A DNA stretch of 64,000 nucleotides from Halobellus sp. Atlit-31R (GTDB taxonomy: Archaea; Halobacteriota; Halobacteria; Halobacteriales; Haloferacaceae), in contig QPLR01000002.1 of assembly GCA_003665935.1 (NCBI GenBank), positions 699,043 through 763,042 on the forward strand, read 5' to 3'. The notes beneath the pieces were generated by a model. It was not told the DNA's origin, made no database searches, and saw only the letters and a program-made list of their open reading frames with translations. The stretch's first letter is position 1. The number at the start of each line of letters is the position of its first letter. This document shows positions 18,726 through 28,679 of the stretch, piece by piece. Both the position numbers and the translations under genes were made by a program.

Positions 18726-19541
18726 ATGTCGGCGTTACCGGACCTCGTAAGCGATCTCGTGTCGGGCGTGGAAGGCGTGTTCCTCTTCTCGCCGAGCAGT
18801 TCGCACTACGAGCGGTTCGCGGACGCCGATCTCGACGAAGACCTGGTGGTCGTTGCCCCCGAGAACGCCGTCGACGCCGAGACCTACGTCGAGTTGCCGC
18901 TGGAGTTCGACAACGTCAGCGACCGGATCAAGTTCGGCGTCGAGGGCGCCTTAGAGAGGGGGCTCGTCGAGGAAGGCGACATCGTCGCCTGCAGCGTCCG
19001 GGTCTTCGAAGGCGACGCCGACGGTCTCGTCCGCGTCCGGATCGACGAGTCGATGCGCTCGGGGATCTACGACCTGTTCGCGAACTCGCGGGCGGATCCG
19101 AGCGTCATCCGCGACGTCTTCGAGGTCGCGATCGAACTCGGGAAGAAGGGACAGAAGGGCAAGCCGGTCGGCGCGCTGTTCGTCGTCGGCGACGCGGGCA
19201 AGGTGATGAACAAGTCCCGCCCGCTCAGCTACAACCCCTTCGAGAAGTCACACGTCCACGTCGGCGACCCGATCGTGAACGTGATGCTCAAGGAGTTCTC
19301 CCGGCTGGACGGCGCGTTCGTCATCTCCGACTCGGGGAAGATCGTCAGCGCGTACCGCTACCTCGAACCGGCGGCCGAGGGCGTCGACATCCCCAAAGGC
19401 CTCGGCGCGCGCCACATGGCCGGCGCGGCGATCACCCGCGACACGAACGCGACGGCGATCGTGCTGTCCGAGTCCGACGGCCTCGTCCGGGCGTTCAAAG
19501 GCGGACAGATAATCCTGGAGATCGATCCGGAGGAGTACTGA
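18726..19541 (+). CDS. dacZ: Diadenylate cyclase DacZ
   Basis: A 271-residue enzyme that condenses two ATP to cyclic di-AMP. The catalytic DAC domain occupies the C-terminal half, with the DGA motif in LDGAFVISDSG and the RHxxA-type motif in GARHMAGAAITRDT. The N-terminal ~120 residues form the archaeal-specific domain of DacZ. Work on Haloferax volcanii showed that DacZ makes c-di-AMP, that its level must be kept in bounds and that it affects osmotic behaviour. The gene overlaps the MscS channel gene by 1 bp (TGATG), so the two are translationally coupled. No phosphodiesterase gene is seen nearby. Confidence 0.92.
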   Translation: MSALPDLVSDLVSGVEGVFLFSPSSSHYERFADADLDEDLVVVAPENAVDAETYVELPLEFDNVSDRIKFGVEGALERGLVEEGDIVACSVRVFEGDADGLVRVRIDESMRSGIYDLFANSRADPSVIRDVFEVAIELGKKGQKGKPVGALFVVGDAGKVMNKSRPLSYNPFEKSHVHVGDPIVNVMLKEFSRLDGAFVISDSGKIVSAYRYLEPAAEGVDIPKGLGARHMAGAAITRDTNATAIVLSESDGLVRAFKGGQIILEIDPEEY

Positions 19542-20362
19542 TGGCGGGGAGTCGACCGTCGACGCACACCGTGTTACAGTTCGACCCCCGGCAGTTTCTC
19601 GATCTGTTCGATGCAGTTCCGCGGGCGGTCTGGGCGGCGCTCTTCGTCATCGTGGTCGGCGTCGTCGCCGCCGCGGTGCTGGGGGCGCTGACGACGCGCG
19701 CGCTCGTCAGATTCGGCGTGCCCGAGGCGATCGAGGGGACGGCGTTCGAGCGGACCGCCCGGGAGTTCGACACCTCGACCGTCGAGGTGCTCGGCACCCT
19801 CGTCCGCTTCTTCGTGCTCGGCGTCACGCTCTTGGCGCTGCTCTCGGTCGCGAACGTGACGGTCGCGGCCAGTTTCTGGAGTCGGTCGGCGCAGTTCCTC
19901 CCGCAACTGTTCTTCGCGATCATCATTCTCATCGTCGGCGTCGTCGTCGGCGACAAGGTCCAACTCGTCGTCGGCGAACGTCTCACGGGGATCAAGCTCC
20001 CGCAGATCGGCGTCTTCCCTCGCCTGGCGAAGTTCTCGGTGTTCTACGTGGCCGTCCTCGTCGCACTGTCGCAACTGGGCGTCGCCACGCTCGCGCTCGT
20101 GGTCCTCCTCGCCGCGTATCTGTTCGCGCTCGTCCTCCTGACGGCGGTCGCGCTCTCGGATCTCCTGAAGTCGGGGGCCGCGGGGTCGTATCTGCTGTTG
20201 AATCAGCCGTACGCGATCGGCGACGAGGTCCGGATCGGCGGCACGCGCGGCATCGTCCAGGAGGTGAATCTGTTCGTCACGCACGTCGAAAACGAGGGTG
20301 AGGAGTTCATCGTCCCCAACAGCGCGGTGTTCGAAGAGGGCGTCGTTCGGATCCGCGAGTAG
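19541..20362 (+). CDS. MscS-type mechanosensitive channel family protein
   Basis: A 273-residue small-conductance mechanosensitive channel family protein. Four or five hydrophobic helices cover residues 18-210 (for example FAIIILIVGVVVGDKV). They are followed by the MscS beta domain with NQPYAIGDEVRIGGTRGIVQEV and the IVPNSAVFEEG motif. The protein ends right after the beta domain, so the C-terminal alpha/beta cage of E. coli MscS is missing. Overlap with dacZ suggests that c-di-AMP synthesis and osmotic release are coexpressed; direct binding of c-di-AMP to this protein is only a possibility. Confidence 0.85.
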   Translation: MAGSRPSTHTVLQFDPRQFLDLFDAVPRAVWAALFVIVVGVVAAAVLGALTTRALVRFGVPEAIEGTAFERTAREFDTSTVEVLGTLVRFFVLGVTLLALLSVANVTVAASFWSRSAQFLPQLFFAIIILIVGVVVGDKVQLVVGERLTGIKLPQIGVFPRLAKFSVFYVAVLVALSQLGVATLALVVLLAAYLFALVLLTAVALSDLLKSGAAGSYLLLNQPYAIGDEVRIGGTRGIVQEVNLFVTHVENEGEEFIVPNSAVFEEGVVRIRE

Positions 20363-20422
20363 CGGCTCTGGAGGCCGGGCGACGGTCGTGCGTCCGGCCA
20401 CTGATCGGTCGGCGGGCAGGTC

Positions 20423-21019
20423 TCACTCGTCTTCGGACCCTCCCATCGGCGTCGCCGGCACGCCCGCGACGGTCGTGTTCGGTGGAACGTCCCGCGTCAC
20501 GAGCGAGTTCGCCGCCACCTGCGCGCCCTCGCCGACGTGGACGCCCGGAAGGAGCACCGCCTTCGCGCCGATCATCGCGCGGTCGCCGACGACGACCTCG
20601 CCCGTCCGGTACTCGTCCTGCAGGAACTCGTGGCAGAGGATGACCGAGTCGTAGCCGACGACGACGTGGTCGCCGAGCGTGATCAGCTCGGGCCAGAAGA
20701 CGTCCGGCGTCGCCTCCAGCCCCCACGAGACGCCCGTGCCGACGGTCACGCCGAGGCGGCGGAGCGCCCAGTTGCGGGCGCGAAGGGACGGCGCGATGCG
20801 GGCGACCCACACGAGAAGGTAGTTCAGCACGACCCGCCAGACGGGCTTCGCGTCCGTCCAATGCTGTAGGGAGTTCAACACACCGGGAGTCGGGTGTCGC
20901 TGGACGCGGCCGTGTCGGCGCCCGCTGTCGGCGGCGTCGTCCGGACTCGCGCTCGGATCCGTGGCTGTGGAATCGGCGTCGTCGTCGCTCACAGGCTCTC
21001 TTTTTCGGGCAGCGACCAA
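20423..21019 (-). CDS. Acyltransferase, left-handed beta-helix (hexapeptide) family
   Basis: A 198-residue transferase of the LbetaH superfamily. An acidic Ser/Asp-rich N-terminus (about 35 residues) precedes the catalytic coil, in which isoleucine/valine hexapeptide turns are visible ([57 protein letters not shown]). His in CHEFLQD is a catalytic candidate. Such enzymes transfer acetyl or other acyl groups to sugars or amino acids; the acceptor is unknown. It lies between the MscS gene (convergent) and purD (same direction, 26 bp apart), so cotranscription with purD is plausible. Confidence 0.82.
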   Translation of the reverse strand: MVAARKREPVSDDDADSTATDPSASPDDAADSGRRHGRVQRHPTPGVLNSLQHWTDAKPVWRVVLNYLLVWVARIAPSLRARNWALRRLGVTVGTGVSWGLEATPDVFWPELITLGDHVVVGYDSVILCHEFLQDEYRTGEVVVGDRAMIGAKAVLLPGVHVGEGAQVAANSLVTRDVPPNTTVAGVPATPMGGSEDE

Positions 21020-21045
21020 AAGGTTCGCTCGTCGACGCCGGGAGC

Positions 21046-22368
21046 TTACTCGCCGCGCAAGTCGGCCATGTGATCGATCCGGCGCTGGAGGAGCTCCGGC
21101 TTCCCGACGTCGTGGCGGACGCGGAGCCCATCACCGGCGGCGGCGAGAGCGTCTTCGGCCCGCTGCTCTGCAACCGCGATCGAGTCGGCGATCCCGACGA
21201 CGGCGAACGAGCGCGACGTCGTGGTGTAGAGGCCGTCGGAGCGCTCGTCGACGCTGGCGTAGAAAAGCAGCGCGTCGCCGTCCGAGCCCGCGGCGGCGGC
21301 GTCGACGCTGTCCTCGTCGACCGCGATCTTCGCGCCGCTGTCGGGGTCGGTCGGATAGCCGTCGGGGACGGCGTACTTGCAGACGGTCGCCTGGCCGGCG
21401 AACGCCAACTGCGGCAGCGACGCGCCGTCGCGAGCGGCGGTCAGGACGTCGAGCAAGGAGGTGTCGAGGACGGGCAGCGTGTTCATCGCCTCCGGGTCGC
21501 CGAAGCGCGCGTTGAACTCGACGACTTTCGGCCCGTCGGCGGTCAGCATAAACTGACCGTAGAGGACGCCCTTGTACTCCGGTAGGGCCTCGACGGTGGC
21601 TTCGAGGATCTCGACCGCGTCGGCGTAGTCCTGTGCGGTCATAAACGGGAGTTCGGGGGCGGCGTCGCTGTAGCTTCCCATCCCGCCGGTGTTTGGCCCT
21701 TCGTCGCCCTCGTAGGCGCGCTTGTGGTCCTGAATCGCCGGCGTCGGCCGGACGTCGCCGTTCGCGACGAACGCCTGCACCGTGAACTCCTCGCCGACGA
21801 GGCGCTCTTCGAGGACGACGCGGTCGTAGTCGTGCTCGCGGAGGTACGTCTTCGCCTCCTCGGGACTCACCTGATCGCCGATGACTTTCACGCCCTTGCC
21901 GCCGGTGAGGCCCGCGGGCTTGACCGCGAGGTCGCCGTCGTACGCGTCGATGTACTCGCAGGCGGCCGCCGTGTCCTCGAAGACGGCGAAGTCGGGACAG
22001 CCCGGAATCGACGCCGAGTCCATGAACTCCCGCTGGAACGCCTTGTCGGTCTCGATGCGCGCGGCGTCGGCGTTCGGGCCGAAGGTGTAGACGCCCGCCT
22101 CGTCGAGAGCGTCGGCGACGCCGGCTTCCAGCGCCGATTCGGGGCCGATGACGGCGAGGTCGGCGTCGACGTCGGTCGCGTAGTCGACGACGTCCGCGGC
22201 GGCCGTCTCGGCGATCGTCTCGAAGCGCGCCGCGAGCGACGCGATGCCGGGGTTGCGGTTACTCGCACACGCGTAGAGGTCACACGCCGGGTCCGCGGTC
22301 AGTGCGCGGGCGATCGCGTGTTCGCGTCCGCCGCCACCGACGAGGAGGACCGTCTCCGAGTCAGACAT
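21046..22368 (-). CDS. purD: Phosphoribosylamine--glycine ligase (GAR synthetase)
   Basis: A 440-residue ATP-grasp enzyme of purine biosynthesis that joins phosphoribosylamine and glycine. It starts at the ATG at 22366-22368 with [20 protein letters not shown], the canonical N-terminus; a much longer open frame upstream is not PurD. ATP-grasp features are [23 protein letters not shown] (residues ~235-243) and [13 protein letters not shown]-terminal domain markers are [15 protein letters not shown]. The length and order match bacterial PurD. Confidence 0.95.
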   Translation of the reverse strand: MSDSETVLLVGGGGREHAIARALTADPACDLYACASNRNPGIASLAARFETIAETAAADVVDYATDVDADLAVIGPESALEAGVADALDEAGVYTFGPNADAARIETDKAFQREFMDSASIPGCPDFAVFEDTAAACEYIDAYDGDLAVKPAGLTGGKGVKVIGDQVSPEEAKTYLREHDYDRVVLEERLVGEEFTVQAFVANGDVRPTPAIQDHKRAYEGDEGPNTGGMGSYSDAAPELPFMTAQDYADAVEILEATVEALPEYKGVLYGQFMLTADGPKVVEFNARFGDPEAMNTLPVLDTSLLDVLTAARDGASLPQLAFAGQATVCKYAVPDGYPTDPDSGAKIAVDEDSVDAAAAGSDGDALLFYASVDERSDGLYTTTSRSFAVVGIADSIAVAEQRAEDALAAAGDGLRVRHDVGKPELLQRRIDHMADLRGE

Positions 22369-22548
22369 ACCCGGAGGACATACACACGGGAGTGTAAACC
22401 TTGTTCTTTTTCCGCAGTTCGATATGCACGATCGTGGAAGAGAAGAGCGCATCGTCGGCGTCGTCAATCGGTCGCGCGACCGATCGGCGGTCCGGAGACG
22501 CGCCCGACACCGCACACGCTTTTTGCCGGCTAGCGCCGTATCTCGCGT

Positions 22549-24846
22549 ATGGACGATCCCCTGTCTCGGAACCGCCTCGACGAGGAGGCGAGCCCGTATC
22601 TCCGTCAGCACGCCGACAACCCGGTTCACTGGCAGCCCTGGGACGACGCCGCGCTCGCGGCCGCGACGGCGACCGACCGCCCGATCTTCCTCTCGATCGG
22701 CTACTCGTCGTGTCACTGGTGTCACGTGATGGCCGAGGAGAGCTTCGAGGACGAAGAGGTCGCCGCCGTCCTCAACGAGTCGTTCGTCCCGATCAAGGTC
22801 GACCGCGAGGAACGCCCCGACCTCGACCGGATCTATCAGACGATCTGCCAGCTCGTCGCGGGCGGCGGCGGCTGGCCGCTGTCGGTCTGGCTCACGCCCG
22901 AGGGCAAACCCTTCTACGTGGGGACGTACTTCCCGAAGCACGAGAACCCACAGCGCGGCAACGTCCCCGGGTTCCTCGACATCTGCGAGTCGTTCGCGGC
23001 GTCGTGGCAGACCGACCGCGAGGAGATCGAGAACCGCGCTCGGCAGTGGACCGACGCCCTGCAGGACGAACTGGAGACGACACCCGCGAGCGGCGCGGCC
23101 GGAGACGACTCGGCGGAGGTCGCAGACGGCGCAGCGGGTTCCGGGGCCGCCGCGAGCGACGCCGGCGACGACGGGGTCGATGCGGACGTGCTCGGAAACG
23201 TTGCGAAGGCGGCGCTGAGAGCGACCGACCGCGAGTACGGCGGGTTCGGCTCCGGCGGGCCGAAGTTCCCGCAGCCGGGACGGATCGAGGCGCTGCTCCG
23301 CTCGTACGTGCGCTCGGGGACCGACGACGCGCTGTCGGCCGCGACCGGGACGCTGGACGCGATGGCGGCCGGCGGCCTGTACGACCACGTCGGCGGCGGC
23401 TTCCACCGCTACGCGACGGACCGCGAGTGGACGGTGCCGCACTTCGAGAAGATGCTCTACGACAACGCCGAACTCCCGCGGGTGTATCTCGCCGCCTACC
23501 AGCTCACCGGTCGGGAGGCGTACGCGACGATCGCTCGCGAGACGTTCGCGTTCCTCGAGCGGGAGTTCCGCCACGACGACGGCGGTTTCTTCAGCACGCT
23601 GGACGCCCGCAGCGAGGGCGAGGAGGGGGCGTTCTACGTCTGGACGCCCGCGGCGGTCGCCGAGGCGATCGACGACGAGCGCACGGCCGACATCGCCTGC
23701 GATCGATTCGGAATCACCGACGGCGGGAACTTCGAGGGCGAGACGGTGCTCACGGTCGACACGTCGATCCCGGAGCTAGCCGCGGCGTACGACTGCTCGG
23801 AGTCGGAGATCGTCGACCGCCTCGACGACGCCCGCGGGGCGCTGTTCGAGGCGCGGGGCGACCGGGTGCGCCCCGCCCGCGACGAGAAGATCCTCGCGTC
23901 GTGGAACGGGCTCGCGATCTCCAGTCTCGCCCGCGGCGGCCTCGTGCTCGGTGAGGAGACGTACACCGAACTCGCGACCGACGCGCTCGCGTTCGTGCGC
24001 GAACACCTGTGGGACGCGTCGGCGGCGCGGCTCGCCCGTCGATTCAAGGACGGCAACGTGAAGGGAACGGGCTATCTCGACGACTACGCGTTCCTCGCTC
24101 GCGGCGCCGTCGACGCGTACGCGGTGACCGGCGACGTCGACTACCTCGCGTTCGCGCTCGATCTGGCGCGGGTCGTCGTCGAGGAGTTCTACGACGCCGA
24201 CGCCGAAACGCTGTATCTGACGCCGGCGGCGGGCGAGACGCTCGTCACGCGGCCCCAGGAGCTGCAAGACCAGTCGACGCCGTCGAGCGCCGGGGTCGCG
24301 GCCTCGCTCCTGCTGGATCTCGACGCGTTCGCGCCCGACGAGGGGTTCGCGGAGGTGGCCGGTGCCGTGCTCGACACGCACGCGAACCGGATCCGCGGTC
24401 GCCCGCTCGAACACGTCTCGCTGGCGCTCGCCGCCGACAAGCGAGTCCGCGGCGGGACGGAGGTCGTGATCGCGAGCGACGCCACGCCGCCTGCAGGCTC
24501 GTCGGCGGACGGAGAGAAGCGTAGTGGGCCGATCGGTCTGCCCGACGCGATCCGCACGTCGCTGGCGTCGACGTATCTCCCGGACGCGGTCGTCTCACCG
24601 CGGCCGGCGACGGACGACGCTCTCGAGGGGTGGCTCGACGCGATCGGCGTCGCCGACGCACCGCCGATCTGGAGCCGTCGTGAACAGCGCGACGGTGAAC
24701 CGACGGTGTACGTCTGTGAAGGCCGCACGTGTTCGCCGCCCAGCCACTCGCTCGCCGACGCTCTCGGATGGTTCGAGGGCGGCGGTGCCGGCTCGCCGAC
24801 GGACGCGTCGGAGGCTGCCGGCCTCGATCTCGACGACGACAGGTAG
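22549..24846 (+). CDS. DUF255 thioredoxin-fold/AGE-like protein (YyaL/SSP411 family)
   Basis: A 765-residue protein of the family called DUF255 or spermatogenesis-associated protein 20. The N-terminal thioredoxin-like domain opens LSRNRLDEEASPYLRQHADNP and has the CxxC-like motif SCHWCHVM near residue 63. An (alpha/alpha)6 domain similar to N-acylglucosamine epimerases fills the rest (for example VPHFEKMLYDNAELPRVYL and LASWNGLAISSLARGG). The function is unknown, but a redox role is often suggested. A Gly/Ala/Asp-rich linker at residues ~180-210 and a second such stretch near the C-terminus are haloarchaeal additions. It is divergent from purD. Confidence 0.88.
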   Translation: MDDPLSRNRLDEEASPYLRQHADNPVHWQPWDDAALAAATATDRPIFLSIGYSSCHWCHVMAEESFEDEEVAAVLNESFVPIKVDREERPDLDRIYQTICQLVAGGGGWPLSVWLTPEGKPFYVGTYFPKHENPQRGNVPGFLDICESFAASWQTDREEIENRARQWTDALQDELETTPASGAAGDDSAEVADGAAGSGAAASDAGDDGVDADVLGNVAKAALRATDREYGGFGSGGPKFPQPGRIEALLRSYVRSGTDDALSAATGTLDAMAAGGLYDHVGGGFHRYATDREWTVPHFEKMLYDNAELPRVYLAAYQLTGREAYATIARETFAFLEREFRHDDGGFFSTLDARSEGEEGAFYVWTPAAVAEAIDDERTADIACDRFGITDGGNFEGETVLTVDTSIPELAAAYDCSESEIVDRLDDARGALFEARGDRVRPARDEKILASWNGLAISSLARGGLVLGEETYTELATDALAFVREHLWDASAARLARRFKDGNVKGTGYLDDYAFLARGAVDAYAVTGDVDYLAFALDLARVVVEEFYDADAETLYLTPAAGETLVTRPQELQDQSTPSSAGVAASLLLDLDAFAPDEGFAEVAGAVLDTHANRIRGRPLEHVSLALAADKRVRGGTEVVIASDATPPAGSSADGEKRSGPIGLPDAIRTSLASTYLPDAVVSPRPATDDALEGWLDAIGVADAPPIWSRREQRDGEPTVYVCEGRTCSPPSHSLADALGWFEGGGAGSPTDASEAAGLDLDDDR

Positions 24847-24867
24847 CGGGCGGCCTTCGGAACGAAG

Positions 24868-24875
24868 TAGTAAGA
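24868..24875 (+). promoter_or_regulatory. TATA-like box of the histidine kinase gene
   Basis: The octamer agtaagaa lies 31-38 nt before the ATG at 24906, downstream of the DUF255 stop, so the kinase probably has its own promoter. Confidence 0.35.
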
Positions 24876-24905
24876 ACTTCAGTCTCTCAAGAGCGTCGGA
24901 AACCA

Positions 24906-27101
24906 ATGGGAGATGGCGCTCGCCTGTACCGTCTCGAACGTCATCTGCTCCTCGCACTCGCCGGGGCCGCTGCGCTGTATCTGATTCAGACGCGGAACTA
25001 CCTGCTCTTTCACAGCCTCGTCGAACTCTTCGCGATCACCGTCGCGTTCGCCGTCTTCGTCATCGTCTGGAACGCGCGCGACGAACTCGACACGGCCTAC
25101 TTCGCCGTCATCGGCGTCGGCTACCTGTTCGTCGGCGGCATCGATCTGCTGCACACGCTCGCGTACAAGGGGATGGGCGTCTTTCCGGCAGCCGGTGCGG
25201 ACCTCCCGACACAGCTGTGGATCCTCGGGCGCTATCTCGAGAGCGGGACGCTCGTCGCTGCCGGCGCGATCGGTGTCCTCTCGCGGTCGGTCGGCGGATC
25301 GTCGCGGTGGTCGGGCGATGCCGGACTCTCGGCGCTCGTCGTCGGCTACGCCGTGATCGTCGCCGTGGGTGTCGGATCGATCTTCGTCGACGTGTTCCCG
25401 CGGGCGTACGTCCCGGATCAGGGGCTCACCGAGTTCAAGATCCTCAGTGAGTACGTCATCGTCGGCCTGCTGGCGGCCGCGTTGATCCTGCTGCGGCGGC
25501 AGCGCGACCGCTTCGAGACCACGGTGTTCGCGCTGCTGTCGATCGGGATCGTTCTCGGCGCGATCTCGGAGCTCGCGTTCACGACGTACGTCAGCGTCTA
25601 CGGCCCCTCGAACGCCATCGGCCACTTCCTCAAGTTCGGTTCCTTCTATCTCGTCTATCTCGCAGTCGTCAAAACCAGGATCACGAACCCACAGAAGACG
25701 CTCTATCGGGAGCTAGCGCGGCGTGAAGCGGAGGCACGCCGGTTCGAGAAGGCGGTCGAGCACTCCGGCCACGCGGTCGTCATCACCGACCGCGACGGGA
25801 CGATCCAGTACGTCAATCCGGCCTACGAGGCGATGACCGGGTACAGCGAGGCGGAACTGCGCGGCAGGAATCCGCGGCTGCTGCAGTCGGGCGAGCACGA
25901 CACCGAGTTTTACCGGGAGCTGTGGGCGACCGTACTCGACGGCGACGTCTGGGAGAGCGAGATCGTCGACGAGCAGAAGTGCGGCGACGAGTTCGTCGTC
26001 GATCAGACGATCGCGCCGATCACCGACGACGACGGCACGATCGAGCACTTCGTCGGTGTACACAAAGACATCTCCGAGCGGAAGCGGAAGGAGCAGGAGT
26101 TACTCAGGCGGTACGAGTTACTGTTCGACAGCATCCGCGATGCGATCGTCGTCACCGACACCGACCGCCGGATCACGAACGCGAACTCGGAGTTCACCGA
26201 ACTGTTCGGCTACGAGCTCTCGGAGGTCGCCGGCGCGTCGACGCGGTGCCTCTACGAGAACGAGACGGACTTCGAGGAGATGGGTCGGAAGCTCGAAGAG
26301 AACGCTGACGAACGCCGGTTCTCACGGACGATCGAGTACGAGAAGCGGTCCGGGCAGGTGTTCCCGGGCGAGACCACGCTCTTCTACCTCCGCGACACGG
26401 ACGGCGAGGTCGTGGGAATCATCGGGCTCATCCGAGACGTCTCCGATCGGGAGAACCGCATCCAGCAGCTACAGGTCCTCGACCGGACGCTCAGACACAA
26501 CCTCCGGAACGATATGAACATCATTCAGGGGTACGCGGACGTCATCCAGCGCGGGCATCCGAGCACTGCCGAGGACGCCCAGGAGATCATCGACGCCAGC
26601 GACCGGATCATGAAGAACGTGAGCAAGCAGCGCGAAGTGACGAACTTCCTCTCGGAGACGCAGCCGCGAAAGCACGTCGACCTGCGAGAGATCACCGACG
26701 CCGTCGTCTCGAAGAACAGATCGCAGCACTCCGACAGCGACATCTCGGTGGAGGCACCGGAGGAGTGTACCGTGCTGACCCTCTCGTCGGTCTCACGTGC
26801 GATCGAGGAGCTGATCGAGAACGCGATCGTACACAGCGATCAGGCCGAGCCGACCGTCGAGGTCTCGATCGAGTGCGGTTCGGACGTGGTCGAAGTACGG
26901 GTCGCCGACGACGGACCGGGCATCCCGGAGATGGAGCGTCGGACACTCACCAGAGAGAAAGAGATCAGTCCGCTGTATCACGGCAGCGGGGTCGGGCTCT
27001 GGCTCGCCAACCTCGTCGTCCGGCAGGCCGACGGCGTGTTGACCTTCGAGGAGAACGATCCCCGCGGGAGCGTCGTGACGATCCGACTGCCGCGGTCCTG
27101 A
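24906..27101 (+). CDS. Sensor histidine kinase, MASE3-PAS-PAS-HATPase
   Basis: A 731-residue membrane sensor kinase. The ATG at 24906 (MGDGARLYRLERHLLL) is chosen because the first membrane helix follows at once. The N-terminal 7-8 helices match the MASE3 sensor domain (GGIDLLHTLAYKGMGVFP is diagnostic). Two PAS domains follow: PAS1 at ~275-395 (VNPAYEAMTGYSEAEL) and PAS2 at ~400-525 (NSEFTELFGYELSEV). The dimerisation helix LRHNLRNDMNIIQGYADV carries the phospho-acceptor His, and the ATPase has the N-box ELIENAIVHSD, G1 VADDGPGIP and G2 HGSGVGLWLA. No response regulator lies adjacent, so it is an orphan kinase. Confidence 0.9.
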   Translation: MGDGARLYRLERHLLLALAGAAALYLIQTRNYLLFHSLVELFAITVAFAVFVIVWNARDELDTAYFAVIGVGYLFVGGIDLLHTLAYKGMGVFPAAGADLPTQLWILGRYLESGTLVAAGAIGVLSRSVGGSSRWSGDAGLSALVVGYAVIVAVGVGSIFVDVFPRAYVPDQGLTEFKILSEYVIVGLLAAALILLRRQRDRFETTVFALLSIGIVLGAISELAFTTYVSVYGPSNAIGHFLKFGSFYLVYLAVVKTRITNPQKTLYRELARREAEARRFEKAVEHSGHAVVITDRDGTIQYVNPAYEAMTGYSEAELRGRNPRLLQSGEHDTEFYRELWATVLDGDVWESEIVDEQKCGDEFVVDQTIAPITDDDGTIEHFVGVHKDISERKRKEQELLRRYELLFDSIRDAIVVTDTDRRITNANSEFTELFGYELSEVAGASTRCLYENETDFEEMGRKLEENADERRFSRTIEYEKRSGQVFPGETTLFYLRDTDGEVVGIIGLIRDVSDRENRIQQLQVLDRTLRHNLRNDMNIIQGYADVIQRGHPSTAEDAQEIIDASDRIMKNVSKQREVTNFLSETQPRKHVDLREITDAVVSKNRSQHSDSDISVEAPEECTVLTLSSVSRAIEELIENAIVHSDQAEPTVEVSIECGSDVVEVRVADDGPGIPEMERRTLTREKEISPLYHGSGVGLWLANLVVRQADGVLTFEENDPRGSVVTIRLPRS

Positions 27102-27140
27102 GCCGCAGCGCGGCGAAGCAGACAGCCAGACCGCCGCGGT

Positions 27141-27545
27141 TCACTCTCGGAGTCGCTCGGCGAGGTAGATCGCGATCGGGACGGGAGCGGTTTCGACGTA
27201 CCGCGCGACCTCATCGCCGTCGCGTTCGACGACGACCGTCGGGATCCGATCGACGTCGTAGTCGTCGACGAGCGGGCCGGTCTTGCTCCCGTCGGCTTCC
27301 TTCTCGACGGGGTACTGGTGGACGCGGTCCTCAGAGACGCCGGCGGCGTCGAGCGCGGCCGCGAAGTCCGGGAGTTGCCCCCGGCAGTCGCCACACCAGT
27401 CGCCGCCCCACACGCGGAAGACGAGTCCGTCCGCAGCGAGGGCTGCGACGGTCTCCTCGTGTGCGTCGGCGTTCCAGGCGGGGTTCGGTCGCATCGTTTC
27501 GAGCGTCCCCGAGCGCGTCTCGGGGTCGGAGTCGGTGTCTGACAT
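27141..27545 (-). CDS. Thioredoxin family protein (WCGDC)
   Basis: A 134-residue thioredoxin-fold protein with the redox motif GGDWCGDCRGQ near residue 47 and the cis-proline segment RIPTVVVERDGDE. The motif CGDC differs from classical CGPC; this is common in a haloarchaeal subgroup. The N-terminal ~18 residues are acidic and probably disordered. It has no signal peptide and hence acts in the cytoplasm. It is convergent with the histidine kinase (39-bp gap) and divergent from cysK; together with the DCC protein at 29796 and the DUF255 protein there are three thiol-redox candidates within 8 kb. Confidence 0.85.
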   Translation of the reverse strand: MSDTDSDPETRSGTLETMRPNPAWNADAHEETVAALAADGLVFRVWGGDWCGDCRGQLPDFAAALDAAGVSEDRVHQYPVEKEADGSKTGPLVDDYDVDRIPTVVVERDGDEVARYVETAPVPIAIYLAERLRE

Positions 27546-27683
27546 ACGCCGCGATACGACAGGTGGGTGCCTAAAGCCCGCGGTGGCGGTCGCCCGCTCG
27601 CGCCGCCGCGGCCCACGGCCCCGGCAGGCGGCGACCTGTCCACGTCGTCATCGTCTTGTGCCCGACCGCCGAACGTCGGCGTG

Positions 27684-28679
27684 ATGAACGCGAACGTGTT
27701 GGAGACGATCGGATCGCCGCTGGTCCGTGTCGACTCGCCCGACGGGGCGACGATCGCAGCGAAGATCGAATCGAAGAACCCCGGCGGCTCGGCGAAGGAC
27801 CGGCCGGCCCTGGCGATGATCGAGCGCGCCGAGCGAGAGGGCGAGATCACGCCCGGCGACGCGCTGGTCGAGCCCACGAGCGGGAACACGGGCATCGGAC
27901 TCGCGGTCGTCGCGGCGGCCAAAGGCTACGATCTCACGGTCGTGATGCCGGGGTCGAAGTCGCCCGAGCGGCGACAGATTATGAAGGCCTACGGGGCCGA
28001 CATCGAACTCGTCGACGGCGACATCTCGACGGCGAAGGACAGAGCCGACGAACTCGAAGCCGAGGGGATGTTCCAGCTCAGACAGTTCGAGAACCCCGCG
28101 AATCCGCGGGCGCACTATCTCACCACCGGCCCGGAGATCCTCGACCAGATCGGCGACCGGACGGTCGACGCACTCGTCGCGGGCGTCGGGACCGGCGGCA
28201 CCATCACCGGCATCGGGCGTCGGCTCCGCGAGGAGTTCCCCGAGATGGAGGTCGTCGCCGTCGAACCCGCCGACAACGCCGTCCTCTCGGGCGGCGAGCC
28301 CGGCATCGACGACTTCCAGGGGATGGGTCCCGGCTTCGTCAGTCCGAACCTCGACCGGGATCTCCTCGACGACGTCGAGACGGTCACGATCGACGACGCG
28401 GAGGCCGAGTGCCGCCGCCTCGCCCGCGAGGAGGGCATCCTCGTCGGACAGTCGTCCGGCGCCTCGAACCTCGCCGCCAAGCGCGTCGCCGAGCGGCTGG
28501 CCGACTCCGAGGCGGACTGTGCGGACCCGGAGCCGAACTACGTCATCGAAAGCGCCGAAGAGTCCGATACGGCGCACACCGGCGCCGAGGATGCCGACGC
28601 GACCGACGACTGCCCGCTGGTGATAACGGTGTTCTGGGACAGCGGCGAGCGCTATATGTCGACGGGGATGTTCGACTGA
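27684..28679 (+). CDS. cysK: Cysteine synthase / PLP-dependent O-acetylserine sulfhydrylase family
   Basis: A 331-residue PLP enzyme of the cysteine synthase/CBS family. The PLP lysine is in KNPGGSAKDRPAL (near residue 37), the substrate loop is PTSGNTGIGLA, the phosphate cup is GVGTGGTITGIGR and the C-terminal Ser motif is GQSSGASNLAA. The start is at 27684 (MNANVLETIGSPLV); the frame upstream is unrelated. An acidic insertion of ~40 residues near the C-terminus (around CADPEPNYVIESAEE) precedes the last strand. The sulfur donor and exact acceptor, O-acetyl or O-phosphoserine, cannot be read from the sequence. Confidence 0.9.
   Translation: MNANVLETIGSPLVRVDSPDGATIAAKIESKNPGGSAKDRPALAMIERAEREGEITPGDALVEPTSGNTGIGLAVVAAAKGYDLTVVMPGSKSPERRQIMKAYGADIELVDGDISTAKDRADELEAEGMFQLRQFENPANPRAHYLTTGPEILDQIGDRTVDALVAGVGTGGTITGIGRRLREEFPEMEVVAVEPADNAVLSGGEPGIDDFQGMGPGFVSPNLDRDLLDDVETVTIDDAEAECRRLAREEGILVGQSSGASNLAAKRVAERLADSEADCADPEPNYVIESAEESDTAHTGAEDADATDDCPLVITVFWDSGERYMSTGMFD

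Noticed and set aside
22369..23574. Long N-terminal extension of the PurD frame (about 400 codons)
   Set aside because: PurD starts canonically at 22368; the extension is antisense to the DUF255 gene and shows composition bias only.
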